In this document: in pieces, positions 43,262 to 52,289 of the stretch
Numbering within the stretch: position 1 is the stretch's first letter
How the letters are laid out: every line of letters starts with the position of its first letter
Origin: UBA6522 sp965221035
GTDB lineage: Bacteria; Pseudomonadota; Gammaproteobacteria; Steroidobacterales; Rariloculaceae
Direction of reading: 5' to 3'
Assembly: GCA_965221035.1 (NCBI GenBank)
Contig: OZ244860.1
Location: forward strand, 744,001 to 808,000
Length of the DNA stretch: 64,000 nucleotides
The notes under the pieces: generated by a model
Database searches by the model: none
What the model was told of the DNA's origin: nothing
The model's input: the letters and a program-made list of their open reading frames with translations, nothing else
Translations under genes and position numbers: made by a program

Positions 43262-44581
43262 ATGAGCCAACCGATCGATGCGCTGATCTGCCCCCGCTGG
43301 ACCGTCGCCATGGCACCCGACGCGGTGGCCCGGGAGGGACTCTGCCTCGCGATCCGGGACGGGGATATCCTGGAACTGCTTCCAAGGGAGGAAGCGCTTC
43401 ACCGATACGCCCCCCGCGCCGTGCATGAGCGGCCCGACCACGCGCTGATGCCAGGACTGGTGAATGCCCACACCCACGCGGCCATGGCGCTGATGCGCGG
43501 CTTCGCGGACGACCTGCCCCTGGAGAAATGGCTCAACGAGAAAGTCTGGCCGACGGAAATGAGACTCGCGGCACCGGACTTCGTCCGGGATGGGGCACAG
43601 CTGGCCGTCGCGGAGATGCTGCGCGGGGGCATCACCTGCTTTGCCGACATGTACTTCTATCCGCTTTCAACCGCCCAGGTAGCCTCGGAAAGCGGTATCA
43701 GGCTGGTGGCCGGCTTGATCGCCCTGGAATTCCCCACTCCGTGGGCGGCCGACGCCGCCGAATGCCTGCGCAAGGGCCTCGCCGTTCACGACGCGCTCCG
43801 CTCCGAGCCGCTGGTGAGCACGATGTTCGCGCCCCACGCCCCCTATACGGTCGCCGACTCCACCCTCAAGCGCATCCGTCAACTCGCCGACCAACTCGAC
43901 GTTCCCGTGCAGATGCATGTCCATGAGACCGCTGGGGAAGTGGATGACGCCCTATCGGAGACCGGTCGACGGCCGATCGGGCGGCTCGACGGCCTGGGGC
44001 TGGTCAACCCGGGTCTGATGGCCGTGCATGCGACCCAACTGACCCCCGAAGAAATCGACCTGCTGGCGTTGAACGGATGCAGCGTGATCCACTGTCCGCG
44101 CTCCAACCTGAAGTTGGCGAGCGGGGCCTGTCCCGTGGCCGACTTGCTGGCAGCGGGCGTGAATGTGGCGTTGGGGACCGACGGGGCGGCCAGCAACAAC
44201 CGCCTGGACCTCTGGTCCGAGATGGACACCGCGGCGCTGCTGGGCAAGTTCGTCGCCGGAGACGCGACCGCCCTGCCCGCGCCCGAACTGTTGAGGATGG
44301 CCACCATCAACGGCGCCCGGGCGCTGGGGCTTGAAGACACCATCGGCTCCCTGGAGCCGGGGAAGAGCGCAGACGCGATCTGCGTGCGCCTGGACGGACC
44401 GGAGACTCGGCCTGTGCACGACCCGGTTTCGCACCTGGTCTATGCGGCCGGCCGGGAACACGTCACCGATGTCTGGGTGGCCGGCGAGCACCTGTTGAAC
44501 AACGGCTCGTTCACACGTATGGACCCGGCCGCCACGTGTGACAGCGCCGAACAATGGGCGAACAGGATGCGCTTGCAATGA
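43262..44581 (+). CDS. mtaD: 5-methylthioadenosine/S-adenosylhomocysteine deaminase (TRZ/ATZ family)
   Basis: 439 residues, cytosine-deaminase-like amidohydrolase. Metal and active-site motifs: PGLVNAHTHAAMALMRGFAD, PHAPYTVADSTLKR, MHVHETAGEV, VHATQLTPEEID, and LGTDGAASNN. It deaminates 5'-methylthioadenosine or SAH in the purine/SAM salvage route. In Pseudomonas-type genomes an equivalent precedes ubiG, as here. It ends with ATGA overlapping the ubiG start. A TATACT box at 43222 may be part of a promoter but no good -35 was seen. Confidence 0.92.
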   Translation: MSQPIDALICPRWTVAMAPDAVAREGLCLAIRDGDILELLPREEALHRYAPRAVHERPDHALMPGLVNAHTHAAMALMRGFADDLPLEKWLNEKVWPTEMRLAAPDFVRDGAQLAVAEMLRGGITCFADMYFYPLSTAQVASESGIRLVAGLIALEFPTPWAADAAECLRKGLAVHDALRSEPLVSTMFAPHAPYTVADSTLKRIRQLADQLDVPVQMHVHETAGEVDDALSETGRRPIGRLDGLGLVNPGLMAVHATQLTPEEIDLLALNGCSVIHCPRSNLKLASGACPVADLLAAGVNVALGTDGAASNNRLDLWSEMDTAALLGKFVAGDATALPAPELLRMATINGARALGLEDTIGSLEPGKSADAICVRLDGPETRPVHDPVSHLVYAAGREHVTDVWVAGEHLLNNGSFTRMDPAATCDSAEQWANRMRLQ

Positions 44582-45348
44582 ACCGGTCAAATACCCATGC
44601 GGAGCCCTCGGACCGGGATGCGCCCCCTATGAGCTCCTCGGAACTCAACGCGGACCCCGCGGAATTGGCCAAGTTCGAGGCGCTGGCCCAGCGTTGGTGG
44701 AATCCAGAAGGCCCGATGCGGTCCCTGCACGAAATCAACCCGCTGCGCGTCGACTACATCGACCGCCGCGCGCCGCTCAAGGGCGCCCGCGTGCTGGATG
44801 TGGGCTGCGGCGGGGGGCTGTTGAGCGAAGCGATGGCCCGGCGGGGCGCGCACGTCCTGGGAATCGACCTGGCTCGGGCGGGACTGGAGGTGGCTGCCAG
44901 CCATGCCCGGGAGCAAGGCATCGAGGTGGAATACCTCCGCCGGAGCGCGGAGCAGCTGGCCGCCGAGCGGTCCGGCACGTTCGAGATCGTGACCTGCCTT
45001 GAGATGCTGGAACATGTGCCCGATCCCGCCAGGGTCGTGGCGGCTTGCGCCCGCGCCGTGCAACCGGGCGGCACGGTGTTCTTTTCCACCATCAACCGCA
45101 ACCTTAAGAGCTTCCTGCTGGCCATCGTCGGCGCGGAGCATGTGCTAGGCATGCTGCCGAAGGGCACCCACGAATACGAAAAACTCATACGCCCGTCGGA
45201 GTTGGCCGCATGGTGCCGGCAAGCCGGGCTTCAGGTGCTGGATGTCACGGGCCTTCACTACAACCCCCTCACCCGGAGCTTCCGGCTTGGAGGGGGTAAC
45301 GTGGATGTCAACTATTTCGTCGAAACGCGGCGCGGGGCGGCGGAATGA
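44578..45348 (+). CDS. ubiG: Ubiquinone biosynthesis O-methyltransferase
   Basis: 256 residues. N-terminal EFEALAQRWW-like segment (LAKFEALAQRWWNPEGPMR) typical of UbiG, SAM-binding RVLDVGCGGGLLSEAMARRG, then CLEMLEHVPDP and KGTHEYEKLIRPSELAAWC, and VDVNYFVET at the end. It methylates two hydroxyls in ubiquinone synthesis. The ATG at 44578 overlaps the mtaD stop (ATGA). A shorter start at 44629 would drop 17 residues. It overlaps the next gene by 4 bases. Confidence 0.96.
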   Translation: MNRSNTHAEPSDRDAPPMSSSELNADPAELAKFEALAQRWWNPEGPMRSLHEINPLRVDYIDRRAPLKGARVLDVGCGGGLLSEAMARRGAHVLGIDLARAGLEVAASHAREQGIEVEYLRRSAEQLAAERSGTFEIVTCLEMLEHVPDPARVVAACARAVQPGGTVFFSTINRNLKSFLLAIVGAEHVLGMLPKGTHEYEKLIRPSELAAWCRQAGLQVLDVTGLHYNPLTRSFRLGGGNVDVNYFVETRRGAAE

Positions 45349-46037
45349 ACGTCCAGGCGGTCCTCTTCGACCTGGACGGGACACTGGTGGACACCGCGCC
45401 CGACCTGGTGGGCGTGCTGAACGCGCTCCTGGCCGACCGTGGCCTTCCGCCCGTACCCTACGCCATCGCCCGCAACGAGGTTTCGAACGGCGCCCTGGGG
45501 CTGCTCCGCCTGGGTTTTCCCGAACGGTACAGCGATGAGGAGCTGGAACCGCTGCGCCTGGAATTTCTTGAAGTTTATACGCGTAACGTATGTGTATATT
45601 CTCGCTTGTTCAGTGGTTTGGAGTCTATTCTTGCAAGTCTTTATGAAATATCGATGCCATGGGGCATCGTCACCAACAAACCGGAGTCCATGACGACACC
45701 GTTGCTGGAAGCCCTCGACCTGTCTCATCCGCCGAGTTGCGTTGTCTGCGGCGACCGGCTGCCACAGCGCAAGCCCCATCCCGCCCCACTGTTGCTCGCC
45801 GCCGAGGAACTGGCCGTCGAAGCCGAGGGCTGCGTCTATGTCGGCGATGCCCGGCGCGACATCGAAGCGGGACGTGCCGCCGGAATGGCCACCGTCGCGA
45901 CTTCCTACGGTTACATACGGGCCACCGACGATCCCTCGCAATGGGGCGCCTCGGCGGTCATCCGCCGCCCCGGAGAAGTGCTTGATGCAGTAAATGGCCT
46001 TTCGGCGGACCGTCCCATGGTGAGCGCACTTCAGTGA
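45345..46037 (+). CDS. mupP: HAD phosphatase, MupP/Gph type (N-acetylmuramic acid 6-phosphate phosphatase)
   Basis: 230 residues of the HAD superfamily. Catalytic FDLDGTLVDTAPD (nucleophile Asp), the GIVTNKPESMTTP motif, HPAP with the Lys in QRKPHP, and VGDARRDIEAGRAAG. Position between ubiG and yciK matches MupP of Pseudomonas, which dephosphorylates MurNAc-6-P in peptidoglycan recycling, although Gph (2-phosphoglycolate phosphatase) is very similar. The start ATGA overlaps ubiG and the stop overlaps yciK. An AT-rich patch lies inside (45561-45650). Confidence 0.85.
   Translation: MNVQAVLFDLDGTLVDTAPDLVGVLNALLADRGLPPVPYAIARNEVSNGALGLLRLGFPERYSDEELEPLRLEFLEVYTRNVCVYSRLFSGLESILASLYEISMPWGIVTNKPESMTTPLLEALDLSHPPSCVVCGDRLPQRKPHPAPLLLAAEELAVEAEGCVYVGDARRDIEAGRAAGMATVATSYGYIRATDDPSQWGASAVIRRPGEVLDAVNGLSADRPMVSALQ
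45561..45650 (+). other. Low-GC patch inside mupP
   Basis: 31 of 90 bases are G or C (34%) in an otherwise GC-rich gene. The reading frame continues and encodes EFLEVYTRNVCVYSRLFSG and on, a segment conserved in homologues, with codons such as TAT, GTA, TTG and TCT. Like the gyrA patch, it is unusual codon use without loss of protein homology. Confidence 0.75.
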
Positions 46038-46789
46038 ACAGACCTACCTCGTTGCGCGCCTACCGGCCGAGCGCCGGCCTGCTGGAGGGTCGGGTCATCC
46101 TCGTCACCGGCGCCAATCGCGGTATCGGGCGGGCTGTGGCCCGGGATCTCGTACGCCATGGCGCCACGGTCGTCCTGCACGGGCGTGACGCCCAGGCACT
46201 GGACGCGGTGTATCAGGAGTTTCGCACGCTGGGACCTGAACCCGCCGTCGCGGCGCTGGATCTCGAACTCGCCCAGGGCGAGGACTACCAGAACCTGACC
46301 ACCCGGATTGAATCCCGATACGGCAAGCTGGACGGACTGCTGCACAACGCGTCCATACTGGGTGACCGAAGTCCAGTCGAGCACTACGATATCGGCCTGT
46401 GGCAGCGGGTGATGCACGTCAATTTCAACGCCGCCTTCATTCTCACGCGATGCCTGCTGCCCCTCATGCAGCGCTCCGAAGACGCCTCGGTCGTGTTCAC
46501 GACCAGCGGTGTCGGCAACCAGGGGCGGGCCTACTGGGGTGCCTACTGTTGTTCGAAGTTCGCCACCGAAGGGCTGACACAGACCCTGGCGGACGAACTG
46601 GAAAACACCAACATCAGGGCGAACTGCGTCGACCCCGGCGCCGTGAGGACAACGATGCGCCAAGCGGCCTACCCCGCGGAAGATCCCGAGACGCTACCGA
46701 CCCCGGAATCGCTGACTGGTGCCTACCTGTACTTGCTGGGTCCGGACAGCCGTCGCGTCAATGGGGAGCGGGTGCGGGCGCAGGGTTGA
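46034..46789 (+). CDS. yciK: Short-chain dehydrogenase YciK
   Basis: 251 residues. Classical SDR: GANRGIGRAVARDLVRHGA (cofactor), HNASILGDRSPVEHYD, catalytic Tyr-Lys in AYCCSKFATEG. YciK is a conserved gammaproteobacterial reductase of uncertain substrate; it sits after mupP as in Pseudomonas. It begins with a GTG overlapping the mupP stop (GTGA). It ends 16 bases from the convergent giant gene. Confidence 0.93.
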   Translation: MNRPTSLRAYRPSAGLLEGRVILVTGANRGIGRAVARDLVRHGATVVLHGRDAQALDAVYQEFRTLGPEPAVAALDLELAQGEDYQNLTTRIESRYGKLDGLLHNASILGDRSPVEHYDIGLWQRVMHVNFNAAFILTRCLLPLMQRSEDASVVFTTSGVGNQGRAYWGAYCCSKFATEGLTQTLADELENTNIRANCVDPGAVRTTMRQAAYPAEDPETLPTPESLTGAYLYLLGPDSRRVNGERVRAQG

Positions 46790-46805
46790 GGTTTGAGTCG
46801 CACAC

Positions 46806-49800
46806 CTACCGGCGCGACTGGAAGGATCCGCCCACGGCGTCGTCAACTCCGTCGCCGTCATCGTCCGGGTCCGCGTTATCGCCTATGCCGTCACCGTCCG
46901 AGTCCTGCCATTCCGTCGCGTCCCGCGGGAAGGCGTCTTCGCTATCCGGCACGCCGTCGTTGTCATCGTCGGTGTCCGAGTTATCGCCGAAGCAGTCACC
47001 ATCCCAATCGCTCCACTCCCCTGCATCGAGTTGGAAGATATCCGCGTGGTCTGGAACGCCGTCGCCATCGTCGTCGGCGTCCACTGCGTTGCCCAACCCG
47101 TCGCCATCGGTGTCGCCCGCGAAGTTGGCGAAATGCAGCTTCCGGTCAGCCAGCCCGTCTGCCCGGTCCAACGCGTCGAGGTCGGAGCCCATGAGCAGAT
47201 ATACGACGCCTGGGGTGGGAATGTTTGGGCCGATGCCACTCGGGCCGACCCCCCAGCGGTTCTCACCGAGCAGCACGTCCGACGCCCCGTCGCCGTCGAT
47301 ATCGGTGCCGCCCGAAGCGATCAATCCCAATCTGTCAGTGAAAGGCCCTCGTTCGGCTTCGAACAGGCGATAGCCGAGCGTGCCAGAGTCGATCAGGTGC
47401 GACAGCCGGATCGAGCCGTCGGTGTCCCGCTCCGCGTCGTCGAGAACGTTCAAAGGCAGGAGGTACGCCCTCGCCGTGACATCGTTGCAGCTCGTTGGCT
47501 CGTAATTGTAGAACACAAGCGGGCCCTGGGCCGTTCCGTTCACCGACGCAAACGGATACTCAGGGCGTTCTCGGAAACGGAGCCTGGCGGAGCCTGCAGA
47601 TTCCGCCGCCCAGAAGGCTCGACCCAGGTCGATGCGACCGTCGGCCCTGCCGTCGGCAGCATCGCTCGATGGCAGTGAGGCGGCGGTCAACAGGTAACGT
47701 ACCGAAAAGGAATCGATCATGAGGTCGGCTCGACCGTCGCCGTCCACGTCGCCCGTAGCGGATACGCTGCCACCGAATGCGATTGCTGCTTTGCCATCGT
47801 CCCTTGATGTGTCACGCAGGAGGTACGAATTGCGGCGCGCCGGCACGGCGGCCAGGCCTATGACTCCGTCTGCCGCGCCGTCCGCCAGATCCATCGTCTC
47901 AAGCTCCGAGCCGGACAGCAGATAGGCCCTGCCCCTGCCGTCAGTTTCGCCACCAGAGCGCGCGCCAAGCAGCAGGTCCGCGACTCCGTCGCCGTCCAGA
48001 TCACCTGCCGCGGCGACGCTTTCGCCAAGTCCGTCCTCCGCCTGCTCGCTGACCAGGCGCCAGGAAGCGGCGCCCGAAGCGATTCGGTTCGCTCGCAGCA
48101 CGCCGTCGCGCTCCCCGTCCGCTGCGTCCAACTCCGCCACATCACCGCTTGCGAGCAGGTAAGCGGACCCGTGTGATTCAGATCTATGTTCCGCCGTTGC
48201 ACCGAACAGCAGTTCCGGGAGTCCGTCGCCGTCCCTATCCGGCACGACCGCGAGACTGTTACGGCCCAAATCTTCGCCTGGTTCCGCGAGAACCATGAAG
48301 GAGCGGGAACCAGCTGTCGCCAAGCTCAATTCAACCACATGGTCGACCGAACCGTCCTTGGCGTCCGCGGCCGGCAGATCCGCGCCAGACACGAAGTAGG
48401 CCGCGGTGCCTTGGAATCCTCCGACCACGACATCCACCCAACCGTCGCCGTCCATGTCGCCGGAGGACGCCAACGCGGTTCCCACAGACTCCCGGGATTG
48501 CCCGACCAGCTTCCAGGAGGAGTCGCCGTGCCCCACGTTGGCCAGATGAATCACGCGGTCCCGTTGCCCGTCTGCCACATCGAGAACGGCAAAATCGCGC
48601 CTCGCGATAATATAGATGGCTCCCGGAACGATGCGCTTATCACTGTCCCCCACCGCCGAATATCTATGGATAGGAGCTCCCATAATCACATGACCGCCGT
48701 CCGCCGTCACCGCGTGTATCGATTCGCCTGTACCTCCATATTCATAGCCCAGATAGTCGGCTAACTGCTCGGCAACAAACTTGTAGGACATTGACGCCTC
48801 CCAGTGTGCGGCGTCCGTCCCATCGACGATGCCGTCGCCGTCGGTGTCCCGATCTGCATTGTCGCCCACGCCATCCGCATCCGCGTCCGCCCATTCCGAC
48901 GGGTCTAGCGGGAAGGTATCGTTGTCGTCCTCGATCCCGTCATTGTCGTCGTCGGTATCGGCGTTATCGCCCACGCCGTCACCGTCAGCATCCGCCGTTT
49001 CCGCAGGGTTTTCCGGAAAAGCGTCGGCGTTGTCGCCGACGCCGTCCCCATCGGTGTCTGCCACCTCCGACGGGTCTTCGGGGAATGCGTCGGCATTATC
49101 GCCGACGCCATCGCCGTCAGTGTCGACTGTTTCAGTCGGATCGAGCGGGAGGGCGTCGTCAGCATCGTCGGTCCCGTCGTTGTCATCGTCCGGGTCGGCG
49201 TTGTCGCCAATACCATCGCCGTCGCTGTCAATCACCTCCAACGGGTCTTCGGGGAATGCGTCGGCATTATTGCCCACGCCGTCACCGTCGGTATCCACCG
49301 ATTCCGTAGCGTCCAGCGGGAAGGCGTCCTCGGCGTCGCCGACACCGTCGCCGTCGTCGTCGGGATCAGCGTTGTTGCCAACACCATCGCCGTCACTGTC
49401 CTGCCATTCCTCCGCGTCGCGAGGGAAAGCGTCGTCCGCGTCCGCCACGCCGTCGTTGTCATCGTCGGTGTCCGAATGGTCACCTAGGCAGTCTCCGTCC
49501 CAGTCGCTCCACTCGGCGGCGTCGAGTTGAAACGCATCCTCGCTGTCCGGCACACCGTCGCCGTCGTCGTCCGCGTCCACGGCGTTGCTGGTGCCGTCGC
49601 CGTCGGTGTCACCGGCGAAGTTCGCGAAATACACATTTCGGTCGGCCGCTCCGTCCGCCTCGTCCAGTTTCTCAAGGTCCGGTCCCATTAACAGATACAC
49701 AACGCCTGGTGGGCTGTTCGAGGAGCCACCAGTGCGAGTGCGGCTCGCCCCGATCAGCAATTCCGCCACCCCGTCACCATCGATATCCGTTCCACCCCAA

Positions 49801-52265
49801 GCGCCCTCACCCAGACTATCCGTGAAAGGTCCCCGTTCGGTTTGGTTAAGGCGGTAGCCTTGGTTTCCCGATACCCTCAAACGCGACAGATGCACTATCC
49901 CGTCGGCGTCCCGCTCCGCGTTTTCGAGCGCACTAAAGGGCAGCACGTAAGCCCCCACTCTGTTTTCCGTGCAAGAACCCGAGAAACTGCCAGAATTAAA
50001 CATAAGCGGCCCGCCAACCGCTCGCGCCGTCGAAAAGTAGTCGTAGACCCTGTTGAGTTTGACGGGGCCAGCGGTGTTCTCCGCCCAGTCGACGCGACTC
50101 AAATCGACGCGACCGTCCAAGCTGCCGTCGAGCGCATCCCAGGACTCCAACGAGGCGGCCGTCAATAAGTGGCGCGCGCGAAAGGAATCGATCAGGATAT
50201 CCGCCCGACCGTCGCCGTCCACGTCGCCTGCCGGGGACACGCTCCGACCAAAAAACAGGTCGCGTCCAGAAGATGCCCGAATCAGGTAGGAATCGCTTTG
50301 CGCGGGAACAGCCGCCATACTGATTACACCTTCCGCCGCGCCGTCGGCCAGATCGAGCTCACGCAATCTCGCGCCGGACACAAGATAAACGGCACCACCA
50401 ATACGGCCGTCGACGGAAACACCTTCGACGTTCTCTGCACCCAGCAACAGGTCGGCGACCGCGTCACCGTCCACATCTCCCACAACTGCGACGCTGTTTC
50501 CGAAGCCATCGCCATTCTGAGCGCCGACGAAACGGTATGAGCCTGCACCCGACGCGATGTTGTGAGTCCTGATCGTGCGGTCCGCATGTCCGTCAACCGC
50601 ATCCAGAGCCTCCATATCGCCGCTCGCCAAAAGGAAGACATCGCTCGCGCTCTCCGAGTTTCGGGGCGGAGCGCTGAGGAGCAATTCCGGAAGATCATCG
50701 CCATCCCGGTCCGGCACGATAGCGAGTTCCTGGGTCGCCAAGTCATAGCGTTGATCCCCAAGAATCTTGAAGGACCGAGGACGGGCAACCGCCAAACGAA
50801 CCTCAACCACCCTGTCGACCGTGCCGTCCGCGGCGTCCGCGGCGGGCAAATCCGCGCCGGAAACGAAATTAACGGCCTTCGAGTACTGCGATATCGCCAC
50901 ATCGATCAGTCCGTCGCCGTCCATGTCCCCGGTCGATACTACGCCCAGACCCACCCCCTGTCCGCGTTCGTGCCCGACCAGCTTCCAGGAGGCCTCGCCT
51001 TGTCCAAGATGCGACAGGTGGATCACGCGGTCTCGATGCCCGTCCGCCAGGTCGAGCGTCGCAAGATCACGCCGCGCGACCAGGTAAACTGTGCCGACAT
51101 TCATCAACCCAAGATGGTCATGTCTCCTAGCGCCCATCAGAAGGTAACCGCCGCCAGCCTCGACCGCGTGCAAGGCCCTCGATTCGCTACCGAGGCCGTC
51201 CCTTGGCTGTTCACCAACGAACTTGTAGGAGGCTAGTACATCCCACCGACCGGGGTCCGACGGGAAGCGGTCCTCCACATCCGGCACGCCATCGTTGTCG
51301 GCGTCGCGGTCCGCTCTGTCGCCGATGCCGTCTCCATCGGTATCCGTGTGCTCTGCTGGGTCCATCGGCAAGGCGTCTACCGCGTCCGGGACGCCATCGC
51401 CGTCATCGTCCGTGTCGGCGTTGTTTCCCACGCCGTCCCCATCCGTGTCCAACCACTCGGCCGGGTCATCGGGAAAGGCATCAGTCCGGTTGCCAGCGCC
51501 GTCCCCATCACTGTCTGTCCATTCCGTCGGGTTCAGCGGCAACGCGTCCTCGCTGTCACCCACCCCGTCGCCGTCGTCATCCGCGTCGGAATTATTTCCC
51601 AATCCATCCCCATCGGTATCCGCCCATTCCGCAGGGTCCAACGGGAAGGCGTCCTCGTCGTCGTACACCCCGTCGCCGTCGTCGTCCGCGTCGCCGTGGT
51701 CTCCCGCGCCATCCCTATCCGTGTCCAGCCATTCCGTCGGATCCAGCGGGAAGGCGTCTTCGCTGTCTTCCCTCCCGTCGCCGTCGTCATCCGTGTCGGC
51801 GTTGTCCCCGATACCGTCGTCATCGGTGTCTCGACTCTCACCGGCATCCGAGGGGAAGGCGTCGTCCGGGTCGGCAATGCCATCGCCGTCGTCGTCCGTA
51901 TCGCTGTTGTTGCCGACGCCGTCTCCGTCCGTATCGCGCCACTCCGTCGCATCTTCCGGCAGTGCATCGACCGGGTCCACGTGTCCGTCGCCATCGCTGT
52001 CGCGAAATGCCTCGCGTATACGCGAGAATTGATACCGCACGGCATTGAGACTCGTCACCGCGTCAGCAGCCGCGGGGGCTTCCCGGCTAACGCCGCAGGG
52101 CGCACCTTCGCAGTCCGCCGACGGATCGGAGAAAACCAGCAATGGGCGACTGCCGTTCCACTGATAGCTCATGATCGTGTGAAACTCGCCTTCCTCCGCG
52201 TGCCCGCGGCTGAAACGCCAGGTACCGACAAAATCTCCCTGCCAATGCGAGTGGACCAACCCCAT
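46806..52265 (-). CDS. Giant calcium-repeat metzincin, downstream fragment (protease motif, TSP3 repeats, two FG-GAP-like modules)
   Basis: 1819 residues from the first ATG after an in-frame TAA. The frame without a start runs from 52289, in the same frame as the ORF ending at 52290. The bases just before this ATG encode LAHELGHS, completing HELGHSMGLVH, the metzincin HExxHxxGxxH motif, followed by the Met-turn IMSY. Then come thrombospondin type 3-like repeats (DTDGDGVGDNADxDDDGDG pattern, 51250-52001), an FG-GAP-like module (49630-51240), TSP3-like repeats (48795-49615), a second copy of the module (47125-48790) and a last TSP3-like block. No sorting signal such as PEP-CTERM is seen at the C-terminus. 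Originally a secreted calcium-binding metalloprotease with the upstream fragment. Confidence 0.75.
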   Translation of the reverse strand: MGLVHSHWQGDFVGTWRFSRGHAEEGEFHTIMSYQWNGSRPLLVFSDPSADCEGAPCGVSREAPAAADAVTSLNAVRYQFSRIREAFRDSDGDGHVDPVDALPEDATEWRDTDGDGVGNNSDTDDDGDGIADPDDAFPSDAGESRDTDDDGIGDNADTDDDGDGREDSEDAFPLDPTEWLDTDRDGAGDHGDADDDGDGVYDDEDAFPLDPAEWADTDGDGLGNNSDADDDGDGVGDSEDALPLNPTEWTDSDGDGAGNRTDAFPDDPAEWLDTDGDGVGNNADTDDDGDGVPDAVDALPMDPAEHTDTDGDGIGDRADRDADNDGVPDVEDRFPSDPGRWDVLASYKFVGEQPRDGLGSESRALHAVEAGGGYLLMGARRHDHLGLMNVGTVYLVARRDLATLDLADGHRDRVIHLSHLGQGEASWKLVGHERGQGVGLGVVSTGDMDGDGLIDVAISQYSKAVNFVSGADLPAADAADGTVDRVVEVRLAVARPRSFKILGDQRYDLATQELAIVPDRDGDDLPELLLSAPPRNSESASDVFLLASGDMEALDAVDGHADRTIRTHNIASGAGSYRFVGAQNGDGFGNSVAVVGDVDGDAVADLLLGAENVEGVSVDGRIGGAVYLVSGARLRELDLADGAAEGVISMAAVPAQSDSYLIRASSGRDLFFGRSVSPAGDVDGDGRADILIDSFRARHLLTAASLESWDALDGSLDGRVDLSRVDWAENTAGPVKLNRVYDYFSTARAVGGPLMFNSGSFSGSCTENRVGAYVLPFSALENAERDADGIVHLSRLRVSGNQGYRLNQTERGPFTDSLGEGAWGGTDIDGDGVAELLIGASRTRTGGSSNSPPGVVYLLMGPDLEKLDEADGAADRNVYFANFAGDTDGDGTSNAVDADDDGDGVPDSEDAFQLDAAEWSDWDGDCLGDHSDTDDDNDGVADADDAFPRDAEEWQDSDGDGVGNNADPDDDGDGVGDAEDAFPLDATESVDTDGDGVGNNADAFPEDPLEVIDSDGDGIGDNADPDDDNDGTDDADDALPLDPTETVDTDGDGVGDNADAFPEDPSEVADTDGDGVGDNADAFPENPAETADADGDGVGDNADTDDDNDGIEDDNDTFPLDPSEWADADADGVGDNADRDTDGDGIVDGTDAAHWEASMSYKFVAEQLADYLGYEYGGTGESIHAVTADGGHVIMGAPIHRYSAVGDSDKRIVPGAIYIIARRDFAVLDVADGQRDRVIHLANVGHGDSSWKLVGQSRESVGTALASSGDMDGDGWVDVVVGGFQGTAAYFVSGADLPAADAKDGSVDHVVELSLATAGSRSFMVLAEPGEDLGRNSLAVVPDRDGDGLPELLFGATAEHRSESHGSAYLLASGDVAELDAADGERDGVLRANRIASGAASWRLVSEQAEDGLGESVAAAGDLDGDGVADLLLGARSGGETDGRGRAYLLSGSELETMDLADGAADGVIGLAAVPARRNSYLLRDTSRDDGKAAIAFGGSVSATGDVDGDGRADLMIDSFSVRYLLTAASLPSSDAADGRADGRIDLGRAFWAAESAGSARLRFRERPEYPFASVNGTAQGPLVFYNYEPTSCNDVTARAYLLPLNVLDDAERDTDGSIRLSHLIDSGTLGYRLFEAERGPFTDRLGLIASGGTDIDGDGASDVLLGENRWGVGPSGIGPNIPTPGVVYLLMGSDLDALDRADGLADRKLHFANFAGDTDGDGLGNAVDADDDGDGVPDHADIFQLDAGEWSDWDGDCFGDNSDTDDDNDGVPDSEDAFPRDATEWQDSDGDGIGDNADPDDDGDGVDDAVGGSFQSRR
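47125..48790 (-). repeat. Second copy of the FG-GAP-like module
   Basis: About 550 residues with repeated DxDxDGxxDL elements (GDMDGDGWVDVVVGG, GDLDGDGVADLLLGA, GDVDGDGRADLMIDS), as in integrin-type beta-propellers with calcium-binding loops. It parallels the copy at 49630-51240 throughout, for instance DRVIHLANVGHGDSSWKLVG here against DRVIHLSHLGQGEASWKLVG there. Identity is clear but moderate at protein level, so the duplication is old. Confidence 0.75.
48795..49615 (-). repeat. Thrombospondin type 3-like calcium repeats, middle block
   Basis: About 270 residues of repeated DxDGDGVGDNADxxxxDP units separating the two FG-GAP-like modules. Similar units form a block at 51250-52001 and a shorter one at 46830-47120. 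The repetition makes the DNA locally self-similar. These are Asp-rich calcium-binding spacers in known proteins. Confidence 0.85.
49630..51240 (-). repeat. First copy of the FG-GAP-like module
   Basis: About 530 residues with repeated DxDGDGxxDL loops (GDMDGDGLIDVAISQ, GDVDGDAVADLLLGA, GDVDGDGRADILIDS) between the first and second TSP3 blocks. It is the paralogous partner of 47125-48790 and has the same order of elements. Confidence 0.75.
51250..52001 (-). repeat. Thrombospondin type 3-like calcium repeats, first block
   Basis: About 250 residues of DSDGDGxxDPxDAxPxDxTEW units directly after the protease segment. The repeated unit is ~30-36 residues. This block links the metzincin domain to the first FG-GAP-like module and would stiffen when calcium is bound. 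Confidence 0.85.
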
Positions 52266-52289
52266 TGAGTGCCCCAGTTCGTGGGCGAG

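Noticed and set aside
46806..52000. Regularly repeated GTC/CCG-rich DNA that looks like a CRISPR or minisatellite array
   Set aside because: The repetition is in codons of TSP3-like Asp-rich repeats, the units are not identical, and there are no spacers of equal length.
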